Source: Rostratula benghalensis | Taxonomy: Eukaryota; Chordata; Aves; Charadriiformes; Rostratulidae | Direction: 5' to 3' | Length of the DNA stretch: 64,000 nucleotides | Assembly: GCA_013399305.1 (NCBI GenBank) | Contig: VXAI01000477.1 | Location: forward strand, 62,001 to 126,000 | In this document: piece by piece, positions 32,866 through 44,900 of the stretch | Position numbering within the stretch: the stretch's first letter is position 1 | Layout: every line of letters starts with the position of its first letter | Notes under the pieces: generated by a model | Databases searched by the model: none | Seen by the model: the letters and a program-made list of their open reading frames with translations, nothing else | Told to the model about the DNA's origin: nothing | Position numbers and translations under genes: made by a program

Positions 32866-35800
32866 ACTGGGAACCAGCAAAGGAGACGGCGAGGGACTCA
32901 TCGAACTCTGCTTGAAACGTGACCCAATTCTTGGTCCCTCACGAAGAGGCTGAGGAAGGAGTTTGCCAGATGGCAAAAGGAGAAGATAAATAAATCTTAT
33001 CTGGCACATCTGCAGCTGCAGAGAGCAAACAGCATCCCCACACAGCCCAACCAAAAAGGGATCATCACTTTGGGGACAAAGCTCGGCAAAGAAAGCAGAC
33101 ACAAGCGAAGAAAAAAACACCCCCAAAACCCAAAAAGTTTCTATTACAGCCCAGATCTCAGACCCCAGCTGGGTAAAAATGGGCAAGAAACGACCGGAAT
33201 TAAATAAAAGCAGGGAGAACTCAAGCCACGATGTGATTCAAAGGGCATCAGTCCCAGCTGGACGCCAGCACTGCAGCGTGCTTGGGCAAGGAGAAAGCAC
33301 TAACAAGGGACCATCACCAAGAAAAGCCTGCAGCCAGATGATAGAAGTGTAAGAGAAGAGCAAGAAAACAGGCAGAGGTGATGAAGCCTGAAGGTTAAAG
33401 CAACCACACCAAAAAGGAGGCAGAGAGGGAGCAAAACTCTGTGGGAAACTGTAACAGGGGAAAGCAGGGGGGGGAAAAATGACTCACAGTTGATGTGGAG
33501 GGAAAAAAAAAGGAGCAGGCAATGAAATGATCAATGAAACCAGCTCCATCCCAGAGGAGGGGGGACAGCTTCATGACCCCACCAGGAAAGGTACAAGCAG
33601 GGGGTGGGCAAGCCCTACCCACAGGTGTCCAAGGGCTGGGCCATTAATATCGGAGGAGGAAATTAAATCTTCAAATCCTGGGAGCTGCCCCTTTTTATTT
33701 CAGCAATGATTTTTTTATTTTTCCTAGTGATCATTTCTGTCAACTGCAGTGCTTCTGGGTTATTTTTCTCCCAGGCTCTTTTACAGGCAGAGGTAGGGCA
33801 CAGTAAAAATACCCCAAACAACTTTCCAGAGTTCTGATTTTTTTTTATTTTTTTTTCCCCTTCCTTCAAGCTGCCGTTCGGCAGCAGGTGGAGCAAGGGC
33901 GCATCTCGGTGGCAGAGGGAGGAACCGTCATCTCCTCCCAACCCAGGTCACCTCTTAAAACAAGTGGCATTTATTTGGGGATAGGTTGAAGACCTGGAGC
34001 CAGAATAAACGCCTCTGGCTGCTGGTGGGGCTACTGCGACACGAAGCTGCGAGGGGTGGGCAGGAGCAGACGTGGTGGCTCCTTTAATTTGAAGAGAGAA
34101 AGGGGAAAATTAGTTCATCACCTTGGCATGGTAACGCTAAACTCTTCATTTTTTTTTAAATTAGGTTTGGGAAAACACTGATATTTACTTTCCCTTCTTC
34201 CCCATATTTAGCATCGGTTACAATTTTTGCCCATGGGTATCCTCCTCCCCAGCACTCCATCTCTGACCCTCTCTTTCCTGAGCAAAATTTTATGATTTCT
34301 GCTAACCTTCAGCATCCCCATCAATCCTGTGGGCTGCATTTCATCAAAAAAAAACCCCAAATACCAAACCACCCCGCCAAAAAAACCCCACTCCTATACC
34401 TGGGGACAAAAGCAAATTCAAACACTGTTATTTATGGACCTTTAGCAATGGAAATCTAGCCCTGATGTGCTGCAAACCAACATCTCCCTGAGCTCTGCAG
34501 AAGTAAAGCATTTCAGCCCTTGGGAGCTGAAAATCAGAGTAAATCAGTGCCCAGGGAGGAGGATGCTCCTGGGGGGGGGGGAATGTCGGGTCTGGGGGGC
34601 GGTGGGAAGCGAGTTCTGGTGTTTTTGGGGAGCAGCTTTCACACCGGAGAGGTAGCACAAGGGATTTGTGGTGTTGAATGGGAGGAAAGAGGTGGCAAAT
34701 GTGTGTGTTTTGGGGGGTGTGTGGGGGGGTGTGGTTGTGTCCTTGTGGATGCAGGGACAAGGGCTGTTGCAGGGGACCTTGGGGACCAGATGATGGGCAG
34801 GCAGGCAGGCGTGTCTCGGGTGTGCAGAAACGAACCCCAGGAATATTTGGGAACACTAGATGGTGCTGAGGCTTCGCAGAAAGGCTCCCTCACCACCACC
34901 GAGGGGTGCTCAGGGATGCCAGGCTGCGAGGCCTGGGGGAATCAAGGGGGGGTGGGGGGGTGGCGGGGGCCGCATCCCCATTTCGGGTGAGCTTTCCAGC
35001 CCCGTGCTGCCAGAGAGAAGCTCCTTGTGTCACTTTGTCACAGCCCTCCAGGCTGCAGCAGTGGATGTGGGAAGACCCTGGTGGCTTTGCCTCCTTTTCC
35101 AGAGCTGTGTCCCCCGTGGCACTTCTGTTTTACTGGTAGGGAAACTGAGGCAGGATATTAGCCGGGGGCAATTTCCATCCTTCCTACAGTCCCAACCCAC
35201 CCAGCAGCATCTCTTCCCCAGTGAGGAGGTGGGGGAGCCCTGAAACAGACACCAAGGGGTTCAAACCACCACCCTCCCACAAAAAATAAAGGGTGCCTGC
35301 TTTCCGCCACCCATCTCTCTGGCATCTGGAGCTTTCTCACGCAGGCAGGAGTTTTCCAGCACCCCTCTGAGAAACGAAGGGGCTGCTAATTAGGGTGGAA
35401 CCCACGCAGGGCTCTGTGTGTGTGTGTCGTCCCCTTCCAACCCTGGCTTCTCCTCCCAACTCCCTTCGCCCACCACCTCCCATTCCTCCTTGCTACCGGG
35501 CTCCGGTTACGCCGTGGGTCCGTGAACAGCATCCAAAATAATTGTGCAGTTGTCACCCTTGAGTAGGGGAAGGGCAGGGGGGTGGGGAGGGTGGGGAAAG
35601 GGACACGGACTTATTTTAAAACACCCAGCTTAGCCCAAAGGGCCAAGGGGATTGTGGCAGGGCCCAGCTGTCCCTGCCGAGGGCGGGCGGGCGCTTCAAA
35701 GCACCGGGCGAGATGCCTGAGCGCCAGCCTGTCCTCGTCGAGAGGAGCCAGGCTGAGCAGGGACCCGCTAATGGTGTTTTGACAGGTTTCCAGAAGGATT

Positions 35801-37324
35801 TGGCAGGGCTGGGGAGATGAGGGGAGCAGCTGGAAGGGACCCCGGGGAGCGGCGGAGGGAGGGATGGGTGGAGGGTTGGCGGCGCGTGGGGAAGAAGAGG
35901 GAGGTTGGGAGAGGGATGTGGAAGTGGAGAGGCTGCACGTCCCGTTTAACTTTAGAAAATAGGGGAAGGGGTCTGTGCTTGGGTGTTGAAAATCCTGGAT
36001 GTCTGCACAAAGGCAGGAGCCCGGGGGGAAGCCCATCTCACCGTGGCTTTTCTCCTTGTCCCACACCACTTCTGGCAGCAACACAGCTGGGGTCTCCTCT
36101 CACCGGGGCAAAACTCATCATCTGTAGGAAAAGGGAAACACATTTCCTAATCCCTGGGGACTACAAAACTTTGATTGTGACTTGGTCACCAAGACAGAGC
36201 TTCCCCATAGCTCCAGGTCAAAAGACAATACTTTATATAGCATAAGAGATAGTGATTAAAGTGTTAGTTCTGAAGGAAAACCCAACCTGTCATTCCCTTT
36301 GGTTAGTGTGAGGCTGGATGGTTGGGAGAAGACAAGGATGCCTCTTCCTCTTGGCCTTCTGATGGTCACCTATTGCTCAGCCTGCTGAAAGGGGATGCTC
36401 AGTTGGAGTGACTCCTCCAGGCTCTTTGCTTTATTTTGCATCCTTTCTCTGCAAGCCGCTAAAGCACGCTGCCTGCAGGCTTCCCACACTGAGATTTCCA
36501 GGGACTGTGCACCCTTCCCAGTGACCTTCCTGTCCCCTGCATAGTCCCACTCCCTTGGCCATCGAGGTGAAATTACCCCTGGAGTCAACCACCCCAGGAG
36601 AGGAACAACCTAAAAAATGTTAGACCCTCCTGTCTGTTCACTTCTTGTTTCTCCAAATAACCCTCCCCTCCCTTTCCCAGAAATACTGGGCACTAGTTAG
36701 CCCTGAACTTTTGATTTTTTGGGTTTTTTTTTATTTTTTTTGGGGGGGGAGAAACACTCCATAGCTTACATGCCTATGCAGGCTGAGTTATCTCTTCCAC
36801 CACCACCACATGAAGGAGGGAAAATGGTAATTTGTTACACCTTCTCTTGGGGTGCAGTCCACCATCTCACACCTCAGCTCCATCAGATCTACCAAGGCTA
36901 GAAGGGTGGAATTCTTTCAGCCTTGTAGGCTGACATCCCAGCAGGAATGTCTAATGTCTTCCCAAAAGCCATCTCTCCTCCTTCCACGAATAATCAACTG
37001 CTTAAACTCGCACGTAAGGACCATCAAGGTTTTTCCCCTCGTGTCCAGACACGGCTGGGTAACCAGGACCTCTTATCCTCACCTTTTGGTTAAAAGGGGC
37101 AAGGTTTGGCAAACTGAAATAGGGATTTCCCTGAAGTGAGGAGAAACCCTTTAGGAACCGCCTGCTCATCTCAGGGAGGCTGAAGGCAGGGTGAACCCCG
37201 AGTCATTCCCAGCACCAGGCAAGAGCCATCTTTCAGCAACTGCAAGCCATTTATTAGACGGGGTTGAGCTCTTCTGCAGAAGCTGAGCCTGGGGGACGGG
37301 GGCGGCGGGGGCAAACAAATGTGC

Positions 37325-37355
<31 letters not shown>

Positions 37356-38913
37356 AAAAAAATAATTGTGTTAATTACCAGTCCATTCGTATGACGCAAA
37401 GCTGCCCCAGTCTGTCATCTTGTGTCCCCCCAAAGCCATGGTCTGTCGGGTCTTGGGCTTTCATGCTGGGGTCCCAGCGGGACCCCTGTGTTTCTCCACG
37501 TCGCCGTAGGGACGGCAGCTGCAGCTGACTTCTCCCGTTAGAAGGGACCGCCGGCGCTCCAGAAACCACCTCGGCAGCATTTGTCGCCACAGCTTCTGCT
37601 AATCTCTCTTTCATTTATAATTATTTTCTCGCCCAGACGCCCTGACACTGGAGCCACCCTCCCAAACCCGCCCCCGCAGCCGCCGGGGAGCAGCGTCGGC
37701 CGCGCTTGGGGATGCCGCGGAGGATAAAAAACCCAAGAAGGATGCGGGGGTGGGCGCGGAGACGGTCTTGCGAGGAGGATGGTGGGCTTCAAACGGGCTG
37801 GGGCTCCTCCAGAGCTGATTGAAGTGGGCCAAGGGATGGAGGCGGCAGCCTTTGAGGCAGCCCGCACCATCTCGGCCAAGAATAATTGAATAAATAGTTT
37901 ATCTGGTGAACCAACAGCTGTAGGGAACAGGCGATTTCCAGAGGATTAGGGGGGAGCTGTGAAAGGGAGCTCCCACGGGAAGCCTAAAACCCTCATCTTG
38001 AATTCAGCCAGCCAACAACACATGTTGGAGACTTTGACTTACTTTTTTCTCCCCCTCACCTCCTTTTTTTTCCCAAACCACCCCACAAACCAAGAAGTTT
38101 TAGCTGTTGAAGCACAAGGCAAGGAAACAGGGTCCGTGGGAGAGAGAGATAAATTATTTAGTGGCAGTTGATTTCTAAAGGGGATTTTTCTGTTTTATTT
38201 TAATCTAATCCTGAAGGTAGTAGTGTTAACTTTTTTTTTCCCCCCAGTGTTTCCATTTATTGGCTTTTCACTTCACAGCAGTCACCAGCAAGGCAAGACA
38301 GTAAGAGAGATGACTTGTTGAGCGAAGCTGAGCCACAACACGAGGCTGAGATGTGCTTTACCTCGTGGCCTCTTCACATCTCAGCCTCCTCTTCCTCTGC
38401 CACAGCACAAACACCCAAAAAGAACACTCTACACCCAGCTGCTCTTTGGCCCATGGTGATGTCAGAGCAGATCTAATCCAGTCCCAAACCCCTAGGGTTT
38501 TGATTGCCTGTAGCTAGACACAATAAGAGATGAAGATAAGGTGCCTCGGGAGCAGATTGCAGCTCAGCAATGGAAACTGATCCCATGTCTTGTCCCATGG
38601 AGTGCTCCAACCTCCACCTGGAGGATCACGTCTGGGAGAGATCATCCCAGCTATGCCCCAGACCTCCCCTCCCCAAAGACAGATGCTGATGCACCTCTTC
38701 TGAACCAGTCCCTCCTAAAACCTTTCTGAAAACCATTGGCTCTCACTCAGACACAGACTGCAGGGTTTTTTTCTGATATTGTTTGCAAGGTCAGGAACCT
38801 CCAGTAGCCAGGACTCACATCGCTCAAAAGTCAAGTGACGTGGACATGGCACTGTGGAGTTGGAGATGTTCAGGGAAAGCCTCCAGTACCTGCTGTACTC
38901 CCTCTCAAAACAC
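32866..38913. other. Gene-poor region with G-rich and CpG-rich patches
   Basis: Plus-strand G-rich, GT-repeat-bearing DNA lies at 34560-34980 and a CpG- and purine-rich patch at 35570-35900, plus the CpG block listed separately. Open frames here follow base skew and show no family signature. Confidence 0.55.
37640..37890. promoter_or_regulatory. Small CpG-rich block, possible promoter or enhancer
   Basis: About 16 CpG dinucleotides lie within 140 bases (37640-37780), the densest CpG cluster in the window. There is an open minus-strand frame (37538-37879) and a 36-codon plus-strand frame (37779-37889, ending AARTISAKNN). Neither is recognised. In birds such clusters often mark promoters or GC-rich conserved elements; no TATA box or linked gene is seen. 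Confidence 0.3.
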
Positions 38914-39082
38914 CTGCAGACCACCTCAAAACCATCTCAATCAACCTGCAGACCACCTCAAAACCATCTCAGTTGGGCTGCAGACCACCTCAAAACCATC
39001 TCAATCAACCTGCAGACCACCTCAAAACCATCTCAGTTGGGCTGCAGACCACCTCAAAACCATCTCAGTTGGGCTGCAGACA
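38914..39082. repeat. 32-bp minisatellite, five full units
   Basis: CTGCAGACCACCTCAAAACC starts at 38914, 38946, 38978, 39010 and 39042, exactly 32 bases apart, with a partial unit at 39074. Two unit types differ only in the last bases (AATCAAC and AGTTGGG) and follow the order A, B, A, B, B. Each unit carries a PstI-type CTGCAG. The array is open in several frames, but a 32-bp period rotates frame, so it is not a protein repeat. Confidence 0.97.
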
Positions 39083-40847
39083 CATGCAGAGGAGTCAAAC
39101 CCAGGGAGCACCACCAGGGATAAGCTCACCCTGGCCAGTGAGACTTGTCTATAAGAGCTAAGATGAGCTGCTGAGTTCACCTCCCTCTCTCTCCCTTCAC
39201 TGCAGAGTCAAAACAAGCAGGCTTGACCAAACATCTCATTTTCACACAGCCACATGAGATAGAACCCAGATAAAACCCAGAGGCAGACTCTGGTCACCCG
39301 TGTGACCCTGCAAACCCAACAGGAAAGTGATATACAAGTACTGACCCCAAACCAGCCCCAGTTTGAGGTTCTCCCCATTCTCTCCCCAGTGCTAAAAAGG
39401 TGCCCTAGCCTAAACCACGCCATATTTAATGTGGGGATCCAATTTTCACTCCAAGTTTTCTCCTAGCCCTGGTCTGCAGGAGATGAAAGGGCAGAGCTGG
39501 TGGAAAGCGCTAAGCTCAGTGGCACCCCCTTTCCCCTCACACCAGCTCCAGATCCATCCTCAGACTTAATTTGGATCAAGAGAGAGACAGAGTTGACGAC
39601 CGAATCACTATTTTTAGAAAACTAGTCCTCTGTTGAGCATGTATTTGGCAATCACTGCGGCTGCATCACCAGCAAGGAAACCCTTGGGGATGGGTTTTGC
39701 CTAACTCCAGTCACTCAGTGAAAAAATAAACTTTTAAGCCCTTCCCTTCCTGGTACAAAAATATTCTGTATTGCCTTCTCACCAGAGCTTTATCCAGGCT
39801 GGTTTTAAATGCATAGACAGTGAGAACTCTCTGCAAAATTATGGCAATTTATAGTCTTTTTTTTTATTGTAGAGTGAAAAAACATGATGCTTTCCAGAGG
39901 ATGGATTTGCTGGGGGATATTAAACCTGCTGGTCTGGTGGCAGGTTTTGCTTTACGGAGATTATAAAGCACTGACTGCTGAAAGCTGCATAATTTACCAG
40001 AAGAAAAAAAAAAAAAAGAAAAAGAAAATTTTTTTTTTTTTTCTGTGCTGTATTTCTCAAGGATGCCGAGCTCAAAATTGCCCCTTTCTTGCCCTCTTTT
40101 CCTGCCATCCAGGGAACCCCTGGTTTCTGCTGAGTCTCGATGTGTAGGTAAAAGGGGTGAGAGTGGAGGGGTTAAAGATTCTCAAAGTCTCAGATGAGTC
40201 ACTCAACACCTAAAAACATTATTTTCAGCTTCTAGATTTGGTGGATGGGGGGGGATATTTCCAGAGAAAGCCAAGTTCAAGGCAGTTCTAGCAGACTTCA
40301 GTACATAAACCACAGTTCAAGTGGAAAAAAGGGGGAGAAAAAAACCTTTTAAATTATGGGCTGATGAGAGCTCAATAATAGAACTCTCATTTGTTGGTTT
40401 TGGGGATTTTTGTGGGTTTTGGCTTTTGTCTTTAGGCTGGGGGTTTTGTGTTTTGTTTTATTTGGTTGGTTTTTTATTTTTTTCTTTTAGTACCATTTAA
40501 TCATTCCACTCACTGGCGAGACCTTAAATTGAATCTCAGCCCTAGAAAATGCATTACTTACTGCTGAATTGATGTCACTGCCAAAGAATTTTCTTTTGGC
40601 TTAAGCTGTCTGCAGCAACACGCCAGTGGCACATTCGAGACCTTTCCCTGTTTGCAGAGAAAAACTTCTTGTGTTGGTTCTTCGCTTTTGCCCTTTCCCC
40701 CTGTTTTTATTTAATTCCTTTTCTGGGGTGGGATGTGCCGCTGGAGCTGAGCAGACCAAAGGAAACAGCAGTTTGCTGCAGATTTCTGGGGTCAATGGGA
40801 AATGCCTGCAAGCTCCACCTGTGTTTTGTCCACAGCATTAAGGATTC
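39083..40847. other. Gene-poor spacer between the two minisatellites
   Basis: A/T-rich with homopolymer A and T runs near 40000-40040 and a TTTTGTTTTATTTGG-type stretch near 40450; no gene. Confidence 0.6.
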
Positions 40848-41179
40848 ACCTTCAGATCCACCACGGGCATTGCTACATCTCCCCTCAGATCCACCATGGG
40901 CATCGCTGCATCTCCCCCTCAGACCCACCACCCTTCAGATCCACCACAGGCATCACTACATCCCCCCTCAGATCCACCATGGGCATCACTACATCTCCCC
41001 CTCTAACCCACAACCCTTCAGATCCACCATGGGCATCCCTACATCTCCCCCTCTAACCCACAACCCTTCAGATCCACCACGGGCATCGCTACATCTCCCC
41101 CTCTAACCCACAACCCTTCAGATCCACCATGGGCATCGCTACATCTCCCCTCAGATCCACCACAGGCATCACTACATCT
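40848..41179. repeat. Compound minisatellite (about 33- and 50-bp units)
   Basis: The core CAGATCCACCATGGGCATC then (G)CTACATCTCCCC recurs about eight times. A short unit of about 33 bp alternates with a 50-bp unit that adds CTCTAACCCACAACCCTT. The 50-bp spacing is exact for the copies around 41011, 41061 and 41111. Confidence 0.93.
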
Positions 41180-43261
41180 GCTCACCACTAGTTTTTCCTT
41201 ATCCCTTCAGGCTCGTTACCTGCTTTTCTTCTTGACAGAGCTTTCACATCAGGGCTTCTCCACATTTCCACATGGGCTATTTGTTTCCGTGGCTGTAATG
41301 GCTTTGCTTTTTCCCTTTTTGCACAACATGGGCAGAGAACAGCATCAGTTTCATTTAGAAAAAAACTCCAAAATTAGAAATCAGCAGTTGCTTATCTGGA
41401 ACTTTATGCTTTCAAAATTATCAGACAAGAAAAATTGCCACAACCCCACAATTTCCCTGCTGGGGATAAGGGAGATATATGAAGCCAGGGTGGGAACGAG
41501 GACCTTTCTAATCATTAAAATTAATGAATTAACTTCAACTGAAGGGAAAAAAAAAAAAAAAAAAAAAGAAAAAAAGGAGGTTGAGAAACACTTGCCCCAA
41601 GAGATCCTAGAGAGCAGTTCAGAGCCACTGAATTACCTTTCCAGGTACTTTCAAGCTTACTGAGATCTGGACAAAACCAAGCTCCAAGCAGCAAGTTCAG
41701 ACACAGAGATGTGGAAAAGAGTTGAATCCCTGCAAACTGGGGTCCCCCTTTCTTCCCCGGGCTCCCCAGAGGTCTTCTCCATCACCTCACCAGGCAGTTT
41801 CCACCTGGGGCAGGGATGCCAACAAGCTCCACAGGGGTTTCACCTGAAGGTGCCTGGAAACACCAAGCACACCTTCATGGCTCACATGCTCAGGTCGTCT
41901 CCAGTCATGCATCTCCCATCCCCTTGAAAGCCATGCTGCCTGGCTCAGGGAAAACCTTTGAGATCTGCAAAACCAGCTAATATCCTGGGATTTTTTCCTG
42001 CATTTCCATCCTAATAGGAGACAGGGGGTTCAGTCATGGCGCTGTCTAGTTTTTATAACAGCCCTCTCACCCACCCCTGCTTGAACTTTACCAGAACCCA
42101 TCAGATCTGTCCGCACACGGGTTGTTTTCCAAATCTCCTGAGCCCCAAAGCCTTGTAGTTCATGGCCATTAAAAAGGCTCAGTTGTGGAGGTACCCACAG
42201 GAGTGCCAAGGGAGCAGCCCTAAGGAGCAAATATGTAAAAACCATGAAGGAAACTACATCCAAGTGAAATCAGGAGGATTTACAACCTCACCAGCATGTA
42301 AGCACCTGATATCTGGCCCCGAATACATATTTTAAGTATCACACTGAATATAGGAAATGTGCTGAACCTTTAGGATAATGCCCTGGGCTCTTTTTAGGGG
42401 TTCATCACCTGAAGCCAGATCAATAAATTTGTGCAGAGAGGGGCTCTTGACCTACTTTAGGCAATGCTGCTTGAAGCCAGAGCTTTGTGAACCTTTCTTC
42501 CCACCTCTAAGGAGGACAAATGCAGCTAGCCAGCATTTTTGCCAACCCTTTCCCTCCCATCTTATTTCACAACCCCTCCATCTCCCTCCTATCATCCTCC
42601 CTTCCTGCACGTACAATTGCTGATGTCTTCCCAACCAGATGCACACCTGCAGGAAAAGTTGGCATCTTCTCTTTCCAAGCTGTCATGGAGTCAAATAGTT
42701 TATGAGTCTATTGATGACAGATAAATTAATTGCAGAAAATATGAATGACTTAATATTTTCTGTGCTAATATCTTCTTCTTTTTTTTTTTTTTTTTTCCCT
42801 TTCTCCTTTTAAATCCACATCGCTGTATAAGATACATCTCAGGCTATTTGGGTCGTGTTCAGACTCCCATGTCTCACCATCTACTTAAGGTGGCAGAAGA
42901 TACCCTCTGGCCTCGTGAGCTCCTGGATTTGATGTTTAACACATGCAACACAACTTTTCTGGAAAGCCTCTTAATGAACTTAGCCCGGCCTGGACTAAGG
43001 ATAGAAGTGGCAGGGACAATCTGAGAAGGTTTCCACCAGGTACAAAAATCACACCCAAATCCCAGGGCTCACACTGGTAACTGGGTTCATCCCAACCTGC
43101 TTAACCTCAGGGCTTGGTCTCGTTGTAGACATCAGACAGAGAGAAGGTAATTCAAACTACCTTGATCTTCTTTGCTAACAGCAGCCTTCCTTCAGTGGCT
43201 GCAGGGAGGGGCAAAAAAAAAAAAAAAAATAAAAAAAAAATCAACTTTTAAAGGCTGAGCC
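41180..43261. other. Gene-poor region
   Basis: Unique sequence with A-runs (41547-41575) and T-runs (42778-42797). A TATATAAAA-like box lies at the right edge near 43263. No gene. Confidence 0.6.
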
Positions 43262-44900
43262 CTATATAAAACATGGGAGAATCCACAGCTTTTATGGCTC
43301 ATCTGTCTGTGACAGTCTCCCGTGATGGATGGCCTGAGCCGTCTGGATCTGGATCTCTAGTTCAAGCCATGAAGAGTTGTGGGGATTTGGTCAGGTTTTG
43401 GTTCATCTCCTGTCATTGGGCAACTGCTTGCAGGCTCAGAAGGAGCCCAAATTACGTATGTAGATGACCTGGATGCAGATGTTGTAAGCCCAGGCTGAAT
43501 CTGGCCACAGATGCCCTGTCATTCCTGCACGTATCGATGACGAACCCATTGCTACTCGGATAGAGATCTCTAGTCAATGTATTAGATCATTGTTGGATCG
43601 TATATTGATCCAGCAAGCTTCAATTATCTGCTTAGATTTAAAGGAATTTCAGTTTGTGGATTGAGGACAATCATCTGTCTGTTTTATGCAACAGAGTAAG
43701 CAGCAGCAGCGTTGATGAGCAGTCTGGAAAACACGACGTCTGAGTGAGACAGGGTTGCTCAGCTGAAAACAGGGGGACTGGAGGGGGAGGAATAATTAAA
43801 CCTATGCAAAAATATTTAATGGAGGTAGCAAAATAGGCTCTGTTCCCCATGCACATAGCTAGACATGTACCTGAATGGTCTGCAGATCCTGGACTGCTAA
43901 AATCAATGGCAGATACCATAAGAGCAGCCCTTCTCTTTCTTTCAATCAATCATTAAAGGAGTATAAGAGGGCAGGAGTGATGCCAGAAGTGAGAGCAAGG
44001 AGTAAGACTGGTTACATTGACCCTGCCCCTAGACCTTACTTGACTTTAGGAGAAGTTCTGAATCCATATGACCTACATAACAGACACAGGGTGGATGTGT
44101 TTGGTCGGCAAGCTTCATTCCTGACTTGAGATGACTGAGGTCACCCTGCCATTTGCAGGGCACCCAGTAGGGATGGGATGCTCCACGAGCAGCCAAAAGA
44201 TGAGATTGCCCCTCCCACACACCAAGACAAGATAATTGAGTCTGCGGTGCTACCCAAGGCTGGACTCCACTCTCTGTTATCAGTGGTTTCCCCCAAAATT
44301 CTGCCTCTTATTGCTATGGCCCTTGTTAATCCGCTCCACTTCTCCCACTTTCCAGGCTGAAGGTACATTATAAAGCACAGCACGACCTGGGCCAGGCAAC
44401 ACTTTATCAACACTACCTGGGCTGAAAGCAATGTCATTGCCCTGCATTTGCAATAGATTTTTTGCCCAGTGGGGTAATGCACCATGGGTAAATTCCACAA
44501 TTTTATTGCAATGACTGTTAATCAGGTCCTCACTTTTCCACGGGAATTATTTATATGAGATGGAGCAGGTTCCTCCCCACTTGCTGTTGACCCTGTAGGA
44601 TGTCAACAGAAAACAAGCCCCAAGTGGCAGAGGCCAAAGCACAAGCAAAGTAAATGTAGAAAGGTCTCTGCCCCACTTCCAAGGAGAACAATTTGTTCTG
44701 GTAGAAACATGCTGACCTTAGGGGTGTTCATTGTAGTTGTTGCTGGGCTGATCCACAGGGAAATCTGAGTTCCTGCCTCTAGAGCCATTCCACCTTAATG
44801 TAAAATAAATAAAGAAAAGGCTTGAAATTGGATGAGAAAGAAGCCAATGGAAGGGAATCAGGAGAGCTGTGCTGTAGAAGACACCCTCACTATAAAAGTG
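43262..44900 (+). pseudogene. Protein-like but broken region, possible decayed retroelement or unknown gene remnant
   Basis: Several short plus-strand stretches read like protein and are separated by stops and frame changes: RIDDEPIATRIEISS then RSLLDRILIQQ near 43530-43650, a segment with KTGYIDPAPRPYLTLGEVLN near 44010-44070, and GPHFS near 44525, reminiscent of the D-x-GxxF region of retroviral integrases. No intact frame exceeds about 85 codons on this strand and no LTR pair was found. The assignment is tentative. Confidence 0.2.

Noticed and set aside
38783..39161. Repetitive protein (repeated ADHLKTIS / RPPQNHL peptides)
   Set aside because: Open in all three frames because it is a 32-bp minisatellite; the period is not a multiple of three.
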